This document shows positions 25,429-34,519 of a stretch of 64,000 bases of DNA, one piece after another. Source of the stretch: Schleiferilactobacillus perolens DSM 12744. Lineage in GTDB: Bacteria; Bacillota; Bacilli; Lactobacillales; Lactobacillaceae. The stretch lies in assembly GCF_001435585.1 (NCBI RefSeq), contig NZ_AZEC01000003.1, positions 15,786 to 79,785 on the forward strand. The letters are read 5' to 3'. Within the stretch, counting starts at the first letter, position 1. Each line of letters starts with the position of its first letter. Both the position numbers and the translations under genes were made by a program. The notes beneath the pieces are model-generated. The model worked only from the letters and a program-made list of their open reading frames with translations, had not been told where the DNA came from and searched no databases.

Positions 25429-26934
25429 GTGCAAGTACGTGATAATAATGGCCGCTCGGTCAATGTGCCAATGTTAGTGGCCACATTGATTACGGGTGTG
25501 TTCATCACAGTTTTAAACCAGACGATTCTGGCGACGGCCTTTCCTACCTTAATGAAGGCCTTCAATATTTCCACAGCCACCGTGCAATGGTTGACGACTG
25601 GTTTCTTGATGGTCAATGGGATCATGATCCCTGTGTCAGCCTATCTGAGTGCGAAAGTGCCCACTAAATGGCTCTACATATCTGCCATGAGTGTCTTCGA
25701 GCTGGGTACAGTGATCGCCTTCTTGGCGAACAGTTTTCCGATGCTCCTGGTTGCCCGATTAGTTCAGGCTTTGGGTGTCGGCATCACCATGCCATTGCTG
25801 CAAAACATCATGCTGTCCATTTTCCCCATGAACAAACGGGGCACCGCAATGGGGTTGGCAGGGATTGCCATCGGGGTGGCGCCGGCGATTGGCCCGACCT
25901 TAGCCGGTTTTGTCATCGATCACTTCGGTTGGCGGACACTGTTTGGCATGATTATTCCGGTGGCGGCACTGGTCTTAATTGCGTCATTCTTCTTCATGCG
26001 CAATGTGCTGCCGAATACGGATCCTTCAATTGATATTTTATCGTTGCTGGAATCAACCGTGGGCTTCGGCGCTTTGCTGTACGGCTTCTCTGAAGTCGGT
26101 AATAAAGGCTGGGGCGATCCCATCGTACTCGGCAGCATTGCGTTAGGGGTCATCGTCATTGGATTGTTTGGCCGGCGTCAATTGCATCTGAAGAATCCTT
26201 TCGTGCAAATTCGTGTCTTTGCCAACCGGACCTTTACCTTGTCCACCATCTTGGGTTCCATTGCCAACATGGCCATGGTGGGGGCAGAAATGGTCATTCC
26301 GTTGTATTTGCAGATCATTCATGGTAAATCAGCGCTGGAATCCGGCTTAACGTTATTGCCAGGGGCTTTATTAATCGCCATTATGAGCCCGGTGACTGGT
26401 GCCGTCTTTGATCGGATCGGTGCGCGCCGATTGGCCCAACTGGGGCTGTTCCTGCTGGCGATTGCCACGGTCCCCTATGCCTTTATCACGGCCACGACGC
26501 CATCCATTTATATCACCGTCATCTATGCGGTACGGATGTTCGGTGTTTCCATGGTCATGATGCCTTTGACCACCAACGGGATGAACGCGTTGAGCGGTGA
26601 AATGATTCGACACGGGACGGCCGTCAACAACACTGTCCGGCAGGTGGCTACGTCCATGACCACGGCGATCATGGTTTCTGTGCTGACCAATGTCACCAAC
26701 AGTACCAAACCGGCGGCCAGTCTCTTGAAGAGTGATCCGCTGGCTTACAAGAACGGCTTCTTTAGCGCGACTTTGAACGGCTATCATGCGGCTTTCTGGA
26801 TCGCCACCGGCTTCTCCGCTGTGGGCTGGTTACTGGCTTTCTTCTTAAATAAGAAGCAGCAACAGTCCAAAGATGTGGATGTGCAAAAAATAACATCACC
26901 AGATAAAGATAAGAAGGAGGCGGCCGCACAATGA
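25429..26934 (+). CDS. MFS multidrug exporter, DHA2 (EmrB/QacA) family
   Basis: 501 residues, 14 predicted membrane segments. Family motifs: LNQTILATAFPTL in helix 1, QWLTTGFLM in helix 2, ARLVQALGVGI, and GIAIGVAPAIGPTLAGF in helix 5 (antiporter motif C). It should export cationic or hydrophobic compounds with proton motive force. Start: GTG at 25429 with AAAGGTGG. The stop overlaps the next ATG (ATGA), so the DUF4811 protein is co-made. Regulated by the divergent MerR protein, as inferred from the promoter layout. Confidence 0.93.
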   Translation: MQVRDNNGRSVNVPMLVATLITGVFITVLNQTILATAFPTLMKAFNISTATVQWLTTGFLMVNGIMIPVSAYLSAKVPTKWLYISAMSVFELGTVIAFLANSFPMLLVARLVQALGVGITMPLLQNIMLSIFPMNKRGTAMGLAGIAIGVAPAIGPTLAGFVIDHFGWRTLFGMIIPVAALVLIASFFFMRNVLPNTDPSIDILSLLESTVGFGALLYGFSEVGNKGWGDPIVLGSIALGVIVIGLFGRRQLHLKNPFVQIRVFANRTFTLSTILGSIANMAMVGAEMVIPLYLQIIHGKSALESGLTLLPGALLIAIMSPVTGAVFDRIGARRLAQLGLFLLAIATVPYAFITATTPSIYITVIYAVRMFGVSMVMMPLTTNGMNALSGEMIRHGTAVNNTVRQVATSMTTAIMVSVLTNVTNSTKPAASLLKSDPLAYKNGFFSATLNGYHAAFWIATGFSAVGWLLAFFLNKKQQQSKDVDVQKITSPDKDKKEAAAQ

Positions 26935-27659
26935 TTTTATGGATTCTAGGCATCGGCGTCCTCGGTCTGTATTTGAGCTTTATTATGATGAAAAAATCAG
27001 CGGGCCGATCCGTGTTAGTGACCTTCTTCGGGCTGGTCCTGCTGGCCTCACTGACTTTGATTACGCTGAACGATTATCAAAACTTCGGCATGACTGAGCA
27101 TACTGAAACGAAGACAAAGACGATCGTATCAGCATCGCCCAGCAAACAATTACCGCTACTGCTGTATCAAAATATCGGCACCAACGGCAAACGGCAGGTG
27201 TATAATTACAAAAATAGTGACCAGGGCAAAGCTGCCCACACTAAGGCCGACTTCGCGGTCACTAATCAGGTGCGCACTGGAACAGGTCAAAATGCGACGC
27301 TGACCACTGCGCATACCACTTGGCGTTATACCAACAGCTTTTATCAAACACTTTTTGGCAATGAGAATAACAATATTTTTGTGAAACAGCACAATGTTTT
27401 TACGATTCCTAAAAATTGGGAAACGTTGACCACGGTTCAGGCCAAAGCATTAGCTAAGAAACTGCAAAGTTTGCAAAAGCCCACAGCGGCGCAAAAGGCT
27501 CAGATGCAACAGGCCGTCACCGCACAAGTGGCTGCGGCCCGGGCTAAGAACCCAACCATGACTGCTGCGCAACAGGCACAATTGGTGAAGCAAGTGACTG
27601 CAAAGATTCAGCAAGCTGCGATTAAGCAGGCAATTACCGAAGTGAAACAAAGTAAGTAA
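26931..27659 (+). CDS. DUF4811 membrane-anchored protein
   Basis: 242 residues: two N-terminal membrane helices (about 2-18 and 26-46), a beta-rich outer domain with the Lys/Thr-rich HTETKTKTIV strand, and a Gln/Ala-rich helical C-terminal tail (about 160-240). DUF4811 proteins are found next to DHA2 exporters in lactobacilli, as here, and may be an accessory part of the exporter (inference from context). Start: ATG at 26931 inside the ATGA overlap, with GGAGGCGG upstream. Confidence 0.78.
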   Translation: MILWILGIGVLGLYLSFIMMKKSAGRSVLVTFFGLVLLASLTLITLNDYQNFGMTEHTETKTKTIVSASPSKQLPLLLYQNIGTNGKRQVYNYKNSDQGKAAHTKADFAVTNQVRTGTGQNATLTTAHTTWRYTNSFYQTLFGNENNNIFVKQHNVFTIPKNWETLTTVQAKALAKKLQSLQKPTAAQKAQMQQAVTAQVAAARAKNPTMTAAQQAQLVKQVTAKIQQAAIKQAITEVKQSK

Positions 27660-27660
27660 G

Positions 27661-27713
27661 GACCACAAAAAATGCGTTCCGCTAGATGATGGCGGAACGC
27701 ATTTTTTGTGGTC
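27661..27713. terminator. Bidirectional terminator
   Basis: A 22-bp near-perfect inverted repeat (27661-27682 with 27692-27713) including AAAAAATGCGTTCCGC and its complement; T runs on both sides. It separates the DUF4811 gene from the convergent membrane-protein gene. Confidence 0.9.
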
Positions 27714-28449
27714 ATTGAGTGGCGGTATCTGACACTGCGATAGGCCGGGCCAATGTCCACCAGAGAATAAGCGCAGTCACGATGCCGACCACCAGGACTT
27801 CGTAGAGTGGATGCAACGCCAGCCATTGAGGAATAAGGTACTGCCAATTCAATGGGTTGGCAAATGATCGATAGTCGGTTGAACCAAAACGGATTAACAA
27901 CATCTCGCCCATTAATCCAGCGAGGAAAACGTACAGTAAACCTTGTTGGGCGCTGGGGGACCATTGCACGAGCCGCACGACCACTAAGCCAAAGGACCAG
28001 TACCAGCCAAAACACCAAAGGAAAAGAACTGTCAACTTCAATGGTAACGGGCCAGCAATCGCATAAATGCTGGTGTACGTGTCAAATGTTGCGATGCTAT
28101 TTATGACATTCAGTAATGTACCCCACAATGCCAATGCGGCGGTCCACTGCAGATTAAAACGCCAGCGGAGGCGATCCGATAACCCGCCTTGCGTGAGGTT
28201 GATCTGAAATTTACGACCGATGATCCAAATTAATCCGACGATCCCTAAAGTGTGCAGTAAAGTTCGGTGACTACTGAACTCACTGTTTGCGGATCGTTGT
28301 TGATATTGGGCTAACCCGACATGACTAGAGCTGGCCATCCCGTACATACTGGCAATGCCAATCGCCGTATACAACACGGTAACACCAACAAATACCAGCA
28401 ACGCGACATGATGCTTGCGCCAAAATATTTGCCATCCTTTAACCATCAT
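27712..28449 (-). CDS. Polytopic membrane protein of unknown function
   Basis: 245 residues with about six hydrophobic segments (about 12-35, 65-85, 100-120, 130-155, 170-190, 215-235). The layout could be that of an ABC-2-type permease subunit, but I see no diagnostic motif and no ATPase gene nearby. Start: ATG at 28449 with GGCGGTG; GTG at 28458 is possible. It is a single gene with its own terminator. Confidence 0.6.
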   Translation of the reverse strand: MMVKGWQIFWRKHHVALLVFVGVTVLYTAIGIASMYGMASSSHVGLAQYQQRSANSEFSSHRTLLHTLGIVGLIWIIGRKFQINLTQGGLSDRLRWRFNLQWTAALALWGTLLNVINSIATFDTYTSIYAIAGPLPLKLTVLFLWCFGWYWSFGLVVVRLVQWSPSAQQGLLYVFLAGLMGEMLLIRFGSTDYRSFANPLNWQYLIPQWLALHPLYEVLVVGIVTALILWWTLARPIAVSDTATQ

Positions 28450-28551
28450 GATCACCACCGCCTTCCATTGTTGTCTTCAGTGTAGCGGTAATTGAAGGCG
28501 GATACAATTATTATGACGCAGCCGGCAGATAACGTGCGGTACAACTCGCCG

Positions 28552-28580
28552 TTGACATGCGGCTGTGTTTGGCCTATGGT
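28552..28580 (+). promoter_or_regulatory. Promoter of the broken MFS gene
   Basis: TTGACA (28552-28557), 17-bp spacer, TATGGT (28575-28580), 45 bp upstream of the ATG at 28626. A short hairpin TTTTTCA/TGAAAAA follows at about 28579-28598 in the leader. Confidence 0.6.
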
Positions 28581-28625
28581 TTTTCAGACGATTGAAAAAC
28601 ATGTTGAAAAAGATGAGGAAACCAA

Positions 28626-29818
28626 ATGACGACTTTCAAGTTTCGCAGCTATGTATTAATTCTGTTGGCCTTCGTATTGGGCTGCAGCGAGTTTATTATT
28701 GTTGGGGTGTTAGACGACATTGCCAGCCAGCTCCATGTGGGGGTATCCACCGTGGGTCTGCTGGTGACGATTTTTGCCCTCGTTTATGCCGTAAGCACGC
28801 CGTTTGTTAACGCGCTGGTCCGGCAACATCGGTTTTACAACTTTATTTTGATCTTGATGGCCATTTTTATTTTCGGTAATATTCTCACGGCCTTTTCTTC
28901 TACGTATCTTGTCTTGGTCATCGCGCGCGTGGTGACAGCGATTGTCTCTGGACCGTTAATCTCCATCGCCTTGACCTTCGCCAATGAAATTGCCCCCATG
29001 GATAAGAAAGCCTGGCTCGTTTCTTGGATATTCTCCGGCTTCAGTATTGCTTCTGTATTTGGTGTGCCCATTGGGACTTGGATCAGTACCTTAGCCGGCT
29101 GGCGGATGTCCTTCGTCGCAATTACCGTCGTGAGCGTGCTCACCTTTATCTTGATGCTGCCGTCATTACCTAAAGATTTACGCCAGCATGCAAAAAAATC
29201 TCAGTCTGGGAATAAGCAGGGGAGCTTGGCCCTATTCAAGGACCGGCGCATTCAGCTGGGGTATTGCTGCCAATGTTGACGCTGGCTGGCGTATATGTGG
29301 TCTACACTTACCTGCGGCCAATTCTTTCCCAGCAATTAAACTTTTCGGCGAGTGCGGTCACGATCATTCTTTTCGTTTACGGCTTTATGTCCCTCATCAG
29401 CAATCAATTGAGCGGCCGTCTAGCCAACCATAATGGCCTGGCGAAAATGCCTAAGGTCTTTACCATTGAAGGAGTGATTTTACTGTTATTGCCCTTTGCC
29501 TTATTCAATCGAATCACCGGCTTATTGGTCCTGATGGCGTTAGGCGTATGCATGTACCTACATAATTCGCCCGTCCAGATGCACTTCTTGGCCGTCGCCG
29601 AAGCCGACTATCCTCAATCCATGGTCATGGCCTCGTCCCTCAATTCGATTTTTGCCAATTTCGGTATTGCCCTGGGCTCCGCCACCGGCGGCCTAGTTGT
29701 CGACCATTTCGGCCTAGCCGCCACCGGCTTCGGCGGGGCAATCTACCTTGCCATCACACTCGTAGTCGTGATTTGGCTTAATCGCATTAACCAACAACAC
29801 CAACAGTCCCATCAGTAA
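28626..29818 (+). pseudogene. MFS transporter (AraJ-like, 12 TM) broken by a one-base frameshift
   Basis: Two frames together make one exporter of about 397 residues. The first (28626-29279) covers helices 1-6 and ends in an out-of-frame tail after RRIQLG. The second (through 29818) gives helices 7-12 from LLPMLTLAGVYVV on. Adding one G to the GGGG run at 29258-29261 restores the reading (QLG-V-LLPM). The halves carry family features such as GCSEFIIVGVL and GTWISTLAGWR. Start: ATG at 28626 with GAGGAAA, and a good promoter upstream. Either the gene is inactive or phase-variable, or the base is a sequencing error. Confidence 0.85.
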
Positions 29819-29872
29819 GTACGCGGTGAATTCAGGAATGGGTTGAGATAGAAATTTGGATTTAACGAAAAC

Positions 29873-29902
29873 TACCGCCGATTGCGCAGTTTTGGTACGG
29901 CC
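29873..29902. repeat. Lone end of the intergenic repeat family
   Basis: ACCGCCGATTGCGCAG... ending in TTTTGGTACGGCC matches the terminal repeat of the elements at 60294 and 61620 (for example GATTGCGCAGCATTGGCACG). No partner end is seen within about 200 bp, so this is a decayed or solo end. Confidence 0.45.
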
Positions 29903-29937
29903 CCAGAAAAATATTTTTTTCTGGGGCTTATTTTTTT
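29900..29937 (+). terminator. Rho-independent terminator after the MFS gene
   Basis: GCCCCAGAAAAA pairs with TTTTTCTGGGGC (29900-29927), followed by TTATTTTTTT. The rest of the 29819-30327 gap holds the PTS promoter region described separately. Confidence 0.85.
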
Positions 29938-30090
29938 GGCTAAGTTGTCTACAAGTTTTACTGTACTTCGCAAACCAAACCGCCTAAATGAAAGAAATTC
30001 TGTAAATTACGCAGGCTAAATGAAAGAATCAAGGGAAATCCGCCAACCAACTCACGTTGGTTCCTTGCAAATAACACGGCGTTAATGTAA

Positions 30091-30125
30091 CGATTTGTTC
30101 GTTAATGGTTGAAACAAACAAATCG
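30091..30125. promoter_or_regulatory. Inverted repeat upstream of the PTS operon
   Basis: CGATTTGTT (30091-30099) and AACAAATCG (30117-30125), a perfect 9-bp dyad with a 17-nt spacer. It contains TTTGTTC, the reverse of the GAACAAA repeats nearer the promoter, so it may be a further site of the same DeoR regulator. Two direct copies of CTAAATGAAAGAA lie upstream, at about 29984 and 30025. Confidence 0.4.
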
Positions 30126-30204
30126 TGGTGCACAACTTAAAAATTGGACAACCCTAACTGCCCCAATAGCTTCGATAATTCAGTAAAAATGTTGTGTAAT
30201 CCCA

Positions 30205-30233
30205 TTGACATCTGAATCCGATTGCAATATTCT
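30205..30233 (+). promoter_or_regulatory. Promoter of the galactitol-type PTS operon
   Basis: TTGACA (30205-30210), 17-bp spacer, TATTCT (30228-30233). The DeoR-type direct repeats begin 17 bp downstream, over the start of transcription, where a bound repressor would block it. Confidence 0.6.
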
Positions 30234-30249
30234 ATTGATGGTCCTTAAA

Positions 30250-30279
30250 GAACAAAAAGGAACAAAATGAAACAATAGT
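30250..30279 (+). promoter_or_regulatory. Triple 10-bp direct repeat, probable DeoR operator
   Basis: GAACAAAAAG, GAACAAAATG, AAACAATAGT follow one another with a 10-bp period, one helical turn. The same kind of array precedes the deoR gene at 33210-33239. The shared motif and period suggest binding by the DeoR protein encoded at 33252. Confidence 0.6.
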
Positions 30280-30327
30280 AATTTACTGTTTTACTGTTGT
30301 TCGGTGCATGAAGGAGATGTTCACATA

Positions 30328-30819
30328 GTGGCAGATGAAACCACGACGCCATTGATTGATAAAAATCTGATGTTTGTCGTTGATGGGCGATCACAGGACG
30401 AGGTCTTTCAAGATGTTGCCGATCGCCTTTTGAAAGCTGACGCAGTTAAGCCAGACTTTCTCAAGAACTTGGAAGAACGGGAAAAGAATTATCCCACCGG
30501 TATGGATATGAGTGTGGTCAACAAGGATTATCCCAATATTGCCATTCCTCATACAGAAGGACAGTTCGTCAATACCCGGAAGATTATTCCAGTGCGGTTA
30601 AAGCAACCTATCGAATTTGCCAATATGATTAGTCCTGATCAGCATTTTCCAGTGGGTTTCCTGTTCATGATCTTGAACAATGACCCAGAAGGGCAAGCCA
30701 ATGTGTTGGCCCAGATCATGGATTTCCTGACCAACGCGGACAAGGATCAGCTGGCAAGACTGTTCAATGCCGAAGATACCCAAACAATTTTCGACATTCT
30801 TGCACCAGCATTTAACTAA
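30328..30819 (+). CDS. PTS galactitol-type EIIA
   Basis: 163 residues, PTS_EIIA_2 fold. The phosphorylated His is His75 in NIAIPHTEG. It carries phosphate from HPr to the IIB protein. Start: GTG at 30328 with AAGGAGATG 9 nt upstream; the frame is open from 30304 but only the GTG at 30328 is well placed. First gene of the PTS-lac cluster. The pathway downstream suggests galactose as substrate, entering as galactose-6-phosphate. Confidence 0.9.
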   Translation: MADETTTPLIDKNLMFVVDGRSQDEVFQDVADRLLKADAVKPDFLKNLEEREKNYPTGMDMSVVNKDYPNIAIPHTEGQFVNTRKIIPVRLKQPIEFANMISPDQHFPVGFLFMILNNDPEGQANVLAQIMDFLTNADKDQLARLFNAEDTQTIFDILAPAFN

Positions 30820-30861
30820 TGGATTTACATTTCTAACAATTATATAGGAGGTATGAACACT

Positions 30862-31170
30862 ATGACTGTTCGTATTTTAGCTGCCTGCGGTGCAGGCGTA
30901 AACTCAAGCCACCAAATCGCCAGCGCCATCACGAGTGAAATGAAGAAGCGTGGTTACAATGTGAAGGCTGATGCCGTCATGATCAAGGATGTCAATGCTG
31001 AGATGTTGAAGAAGTATGACATCTTCACCCCTATTTCCAAGACGGATTTGGACTTCCAAACTGATACGGCCATCGTACCAGCCGGTCCTATTCTGTATCG
31101 TGTGCCTTCCATGGCGAAGCCTGTCTACGACAATGTAGAAAAGGTCATCAAGGAAAAGCACTTAAAGTAA
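30862..31170 (+). CDS. PTS galactitol-type EIIB
   Basis: 102 residues. Begins with the phosphocysteine loop ILAACGAGVNSS (Cys9), as in GatB and SgcB proteins. It passes phosphate from EIIA to the incoming sugar at EIIC. Start: ATG at 30862, 11 nt after AGGAGG; the ATG at 30853 is too close to the ribosome site. A 42-bp gap separates it from the EIIA gene. Confidence 0.9.
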   Translation: MTVRILAACGAGVNSSHQIASAITSEMKKRGYNVKADAVMIKDVNAEMLKKYDIFTPISKTDLDFQTDTAIVPAGPILYRVPSMAKPVYDNVEKVIKEKHLK

Positions 31171-31251
31171 GGCTTCAACTGAATTTATTTATTCCACAGG
31201 GGGAAGCGGCGCAAGCCGCTTTCTATGTGACTACACAAGGAGTGTGGATAT

Positions 31252-32697
31252 ATGTCAACCATTATTGACTTCGCCAATATGATCTTTAAGCCAATCATTA
31301 AATTGGGTGCAGCCCCAATTATGTTGATCGTATTGACGTTGATCGCCTGGGCCATTGGAGTTAAGTTCTTCAAAGCCCTGGAAGGTGGTATTAAGTTAGC
31401 CATTGCGCTGACTGGTATCAGTAGTGTGATTGGTCTGTTGACCAATGCCTACCAACCAGCCATTGCCGCGTTCGTTAAGTCGACGGGGATAAAGTTATCC
31501 ATCACCGACTTAGGTTGGGCGCCACTGGCCACCATTACCTGGGGTTCGCCTTATACCCTGTTCTTCCTGGCCATCATGATCATCGTGAACTTGATCATGT
31601 TGTTCTGGAAGAAGACCGATACACTGGACGTGGATATCTTCGATATTTGGCACCTTTCATTTACTGGGTTACTTGCTATCTTCATGGGCGCCAACTTACT
31701 TACAGCTACTCTGCTGGTCATCTTCATTGGTGTTTTGAAGATCATTAACTCCGATGTCATGAAGCCGACCTTCAACGATTTGTTGGACGATTGGGAAAAC
31801 CCCATGACCACGACCCACTTGAACTACATGATGAACCCAATCATTATGGTGTTCGACAAGATCTTCGACAAAATCTTCCCATGGTTGGATAAATACGACT
31901 TTGATGCCGCTGAATTGAACGAAAAGATCGGATTCTGGGGCAGTCGTTTCGCCATTGGTGTTTACTTAGGGATCTTCATTGGTCTGATTGCTAAACAAAA
32001 TCTGATTACCATTTGTACTTTGTCCTTCACTGCCGCGACCTGCTTGGAGCTGTTTAGTATTATCGGTTCTTGGTTCATCGCCGCCGTTGAACCTTTATCT
32101 CAAGGTGTTTCTGACTTGGCCAACAAGCACTTGGGTGGCCGTAAGTTGAACATCGGGTTGGACTGGCCATTCATCGCCGGTCGTGCCGAAGTTTGGGCGG
32201 CTGCTAACGTATTGGCGCCCATCATGTTACTGGAAGCATTAGTTCTGCCCCATAACGGGATCTTACCTTTAGGCGGGATCATCGGTATGGGTGTGACACC
32301 GGCATTGTTGGTGGTGACTCGGGGCAAGATTATCCGAATGATCGTCATTGGGGCCATCGAATTACCGTTGTTCCTATATGCGGGTACTGCCTCTGCACCA
32401 TTCATCACGTCGGTAGCGCGGAAGTTAAAGACCCCCGGTATTCCGAGGACTGGTTTGATTAGTTCTTCCACTAAGGAAGGTCCTATCGAACAATTCATCG
32501 CTATTCTGTTAGGGAAAGCGTCCCATGGCGACGTCATGATGATGCTGTACTTCGCATTGGCCATCGCAGCTTACTTGGCCATCTTCCTCTGGTATCGTCA
32601 CGAAATGAAGAAGCGGAACCAAGCATACTTCAAGGATGGCAAAGATGTCGGTCCTGAACTGCGTCTGCCGAAGCTAGACAACGCGGCCAAGGCTTAA
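31252..32697 (+). CDS. PTS galactitol-type EIIC permease
   Basis: 481 residues with about 10 membrane segments and the EIIC-GAT features (an N-terminal helix ending in GAAPIMLIVLTL, and a PLGGIIGMGVTPALLV loop). It moves the sugar across the membrane during phosphorylation by EIIB. Start: ATG at 31252 with AAGGAG. Together with IIA and IIB it forms the complete galactitol-family enzyme II. Because LacAB follow, and no galactitol-1-phosphate dehydrogenase is present, galactose rather than galactitol is the likely substrate. Confidence 0.93.
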   Translation: MSTIIDFANMIFKPIIKLGAAPIMLIVLTLIAWAIGVKFFKALEGGIKLAIALTGISSVIGLLTNAYQPAIAAFVKSTGIKLSITDLGWAPLATITWGSPYTLFFLAIMIIVNLIMLFWKKTDTLDVDIFDIWHLSFTGLLAIFMGANLLTATLLVIFIGVLKIINSDVMKPTFNDLLDDWENPMTTTHLNYMMNPIIMVFDKIFDKIFPWLDKYDFDAAELNEKIGFWGSRFAIGVYLGIFIGLIAKQNLITICTLSFTAATCLELFSIIGSWFIAAVEPLSQGVSDLANKHLGGRKLNIGLDWPFIAGRAEVWAAANVLAPIMLLEALVLPHNGILPLGGIIGMGVTPALLVVTRGKIIRMIVIGAIELPLFLYAGTASAPFITSVARKLKTPGIPRTGLISSSTKEGPIEQFIAILLGKASHGDVMMMLYFALAIAAYLAIFLWYRHEMKKRNQAYFKDGKDVGPELRLPKLDNAAKA

Positions 32698-32740
32698 TGT
32701 CAATATCCTTAGATTGATGTTGAATAGAGGAGGTTAATCC

Positions 32741-32944
32741 ATGTCAGATCGACGTAAGAAGTATCTTTTGTGGTCATTGGCAGTTATTGCGGTCAGTGTA
32801 TTACATGCGGTCGTGCCGACTACATACACACTGCTCGCTCAGATTTTTGTCGCCGTGTTAGCGCTGTACAAGCTGTTAGCTCTGGACCACACATTTGATC
32901 ACCCGAGAGATCGCCGGGAATGGCGCAAGCGTCGTAAAGCATAG
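32741..32944 (+). CDS. Small membrane protein in the PTS-lac cluster
   Basis: 67 residues: basic ends (SDRRKK and RDRREWRKRRKA) around two hydrophobic segments (about 8-26 and 30-48). Start: ATG at 32741 with AGAGGAGG. It lies 43 bp after EIIC and before the terminator, so it belongs to the PTS transcript. No known family; a helper of the permease is possible but not shown. Confidence 0.65.
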   Translation: MSDRRKKYLLWSLAVIAVSVLHAVVPTTYTLLAQIFVAVLALYKLLALDHTFDHPRDRREWRKRRKA

Positions 32945-33024
32945 GTTAATGTTCTGACGCATCAATTCCGTCATAAGCCGTTGTGCTTTGTTGTTCTTTT
33001 TTAGGGCAATGGCGTACACCTTTG

Positions 33025-33066
33025 ACAAGCCTGAGGCCTTATTTCGGTAAGCGCCCTCAGGCTTGT
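33025..33066 (+). terminator. Terminator between the PTS genes and deoR
   Basis: ACAAGCCTGAGG pairs with CCTCAGGCTTGT (33025-33066), followed by TTTTG. It divides the cluster into a PTS transcript and a deoR-lac transcript. Confidence 0.75.
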
Positions 33067-33209
33067 TTTGTAAGCGGCTTGATTTTGGGAGAAAGCCGCT
33101 TAAACCGCCCAATTTGAGCGTTAGAAAAAATTAGGCATTTTTTACTGCAGATTGATGGATTGACCTTGACGCTGGACGGGAACGGTGGTAATTTATGAGT
33201 GGTGATAGT

Positions 33210-33239
33210 GAACAAAACCAAACAGGAACGAACAAAAAG
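33210..33239 (+). promoter_or_regulatory. Triple 10-bp direct repeat before deoR, probable autoregulatory operator
   Basis: GAACAAAACC, AAACAGGAAC, GAACAAAAAG in a 10-bp period, ending 12 bp upstream of the deoR start codon. It matches the array at 30250-30279. Confidence 0.6.
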
Positions 33240-33251
33240 GCAGGTGACCGT

Positions 33252-34028
33252 ATGCTGAAACGGGAACGCTTGATGACCATCCGCGATCTGGTGGATCGTA
33301 AAGGAATCATCACTGTGAGCGAAATTTGTGACAATTTAGGGGTATCCACCATGACCGTTCGCCGAGACTTGAACGAGCTGGCGGAACAAAACATTCTAGT
33401 CCGCATTCATGGCGGGGCCCAAAGCCGGCAGTACAGTCAAATGACTGAGTTGTCCCGGGTAGAGAAACGCAGCTTGCATGTCTCCGCCAAAACTCAAATT
33501 GCCAAGATTGTCGCTTCCTTAATTGACGACGGAGATACGGTCTACATTGGACCGGGTACAACCAATGAGTTGATTGCCCAGTTCGTCTCTGCGGCGGATG
33601 TTCGGGTCATCACCAATAGCTTACCGGTTTTTCAGACTTTCCAGGAACGTTCTGATCGCTTTCAATTGGAACTGATCGGGGGCACTTACCGTACACGCTC
33701 TGGTGCGTTTATCGGCAGCCTCGCTAATGAAGTTTTAAATCGGCTGCGGATGGATAAAGCATTCGTCAGCGTGAATGGTGTTGAGGATAATGTCATCAGC
33801 AATGCCAATGCCGAAGAAGGTCAGACGCAAAGTATTGCCCTGTCGAATTCGGGCAAGCGCTACGTCGTCGGCGACCACAGCAAGTTGAACAAGCGGGATT
33901 TTTACGGATTCTATGACTTGGACCAAATGGATGGTCTGATTACTGATTCCGGTGCATCATCCGCAGATGTGGAGAAGTATCGTCGATTCACTCAGGTTTT
34001 AACGGGAACTCAAAAGAATACCAAATAA
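33252..34028 (+). CDS. DeoR-family regulator of the PTS-lac cluster (LacR/GatR-like)
   Basis: 258 residues. The N-terminal helix-turn-helix (about 5-57) with the [14 protein letters not shown] recognition helix is classic DeoR. The C-terminal sugar-phosphate sensor domain has [13 protein letters not shown] and the DHSK element. It likely represses the PTS and lac genes until tagatose-6-phosphate or galactose-6-phosphate appears, as LacR does. Start: ATG at 33252 with AAGGCAGGTG; the frame is open from 33195, but this reads through the operator repeats and has no ribosome site. Confidence 0.92.
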   Translation: MLKRERLMTIRDLVDRKGIITVSEICDNLGVSTMTVRRDLNELAEQNILVRIHGGAQSRQYSQMTELSRVEKRSLHVSAKTQIAKIVASLIDDGDTVYIGPGTTNELIAQFVSAADVRVITNSLPVFQTFQERSDRFQLELIGGTYRTRSGAFIGSLANEVLNRLRMDKAFVSVNGVEDNVISNANAEEGQTQSIALSNSGKRYVVGDHSKLNKRDFYGFYDLDQMDGLITDSGASSADVEKYRRFTQVLTGTQKNTK

Positions 34029-34048
34029 TCATAAAGGAGCATACAAAC

Positions 34049-34477
34049 ATGGATGTCGTAATTGGTGCAGATAAAGACGGTTTCAACATGAAGGAAGAAG
34101 TTAAGAAGTATTTGGAGGCGCACAAGTATCGGGTGATCGATGTGTCTCCGCAACCAGCTGACGACTTCGTTGATTCTTCTTTGGCTGTGACAAAGGAAAT
34201 CTTGAACGGCAACGCCCACAAGGCCATCATGTTCGATCGTTACGGGGTTGGCTCAGCCATGGCTTCTAACAAGGTTAAAGGCATGGTCACTGCGAATGTC
34301 ATTGATGAAAACACTGCCCACATGACTGCTGAACACAATGGCGCCAAGGCCATTTCGATTGGTACTGGGATTGTTGGGATCGATCGTGCTTTGGAGATCA
34401 TCCAACGTTACTTGGATACTGAATATGCCGGCGGCCGTCACCAGGTTCGCTTGGACATGTTGGAAAAAATGATTTAA
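34049..34477 (+). CDS. lacA: Galactose-6-phosphate isomerase subunit LacA
   Basis: 142 residues, the standard LacA length, RpiB/LacAB fold. With LacB it converts galactose-6-phosphate to tagatose-6-phosphate. The N-terminal [19 protein letters not shown] and the C-terminal [14 protein letters not shown] are close to known LacA sequences. LacA lacks the catalytic Cys that sits in LacB (CGTGIG), here replaced by FDRYGVG, as expected for the partner subunit. Start: ATG at 34049 with AAAGGAG. 20 bp after deoR. Confidence 0.95.
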   Translation: MDVVIGADKDGFNMKEEVKKYLEAHKYRVIDVSPQPADDFVDSSLAVTKEILNGNAHKAIMFDRYGVGSAMASNKVKGMVTANVIDENTAHMTAEHNGAKAISIGTGIVGIDRALEIIQRYLDTEYAGGRHQVRLDMLEKMI

Positions 34478-34519
34478 GGCACACACATGACTAAAACGAC
34501 GGAAGGAAGCAAACCACAA

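Noticed and set aside
29250-29275. Programmed ribosomal frameshifting in the MFS gene
   Set aside because: No slippery heptamer with a downstream pseudoknot is seen, and this family is not known to use frameshifting; a base loss in GGGG explains it.
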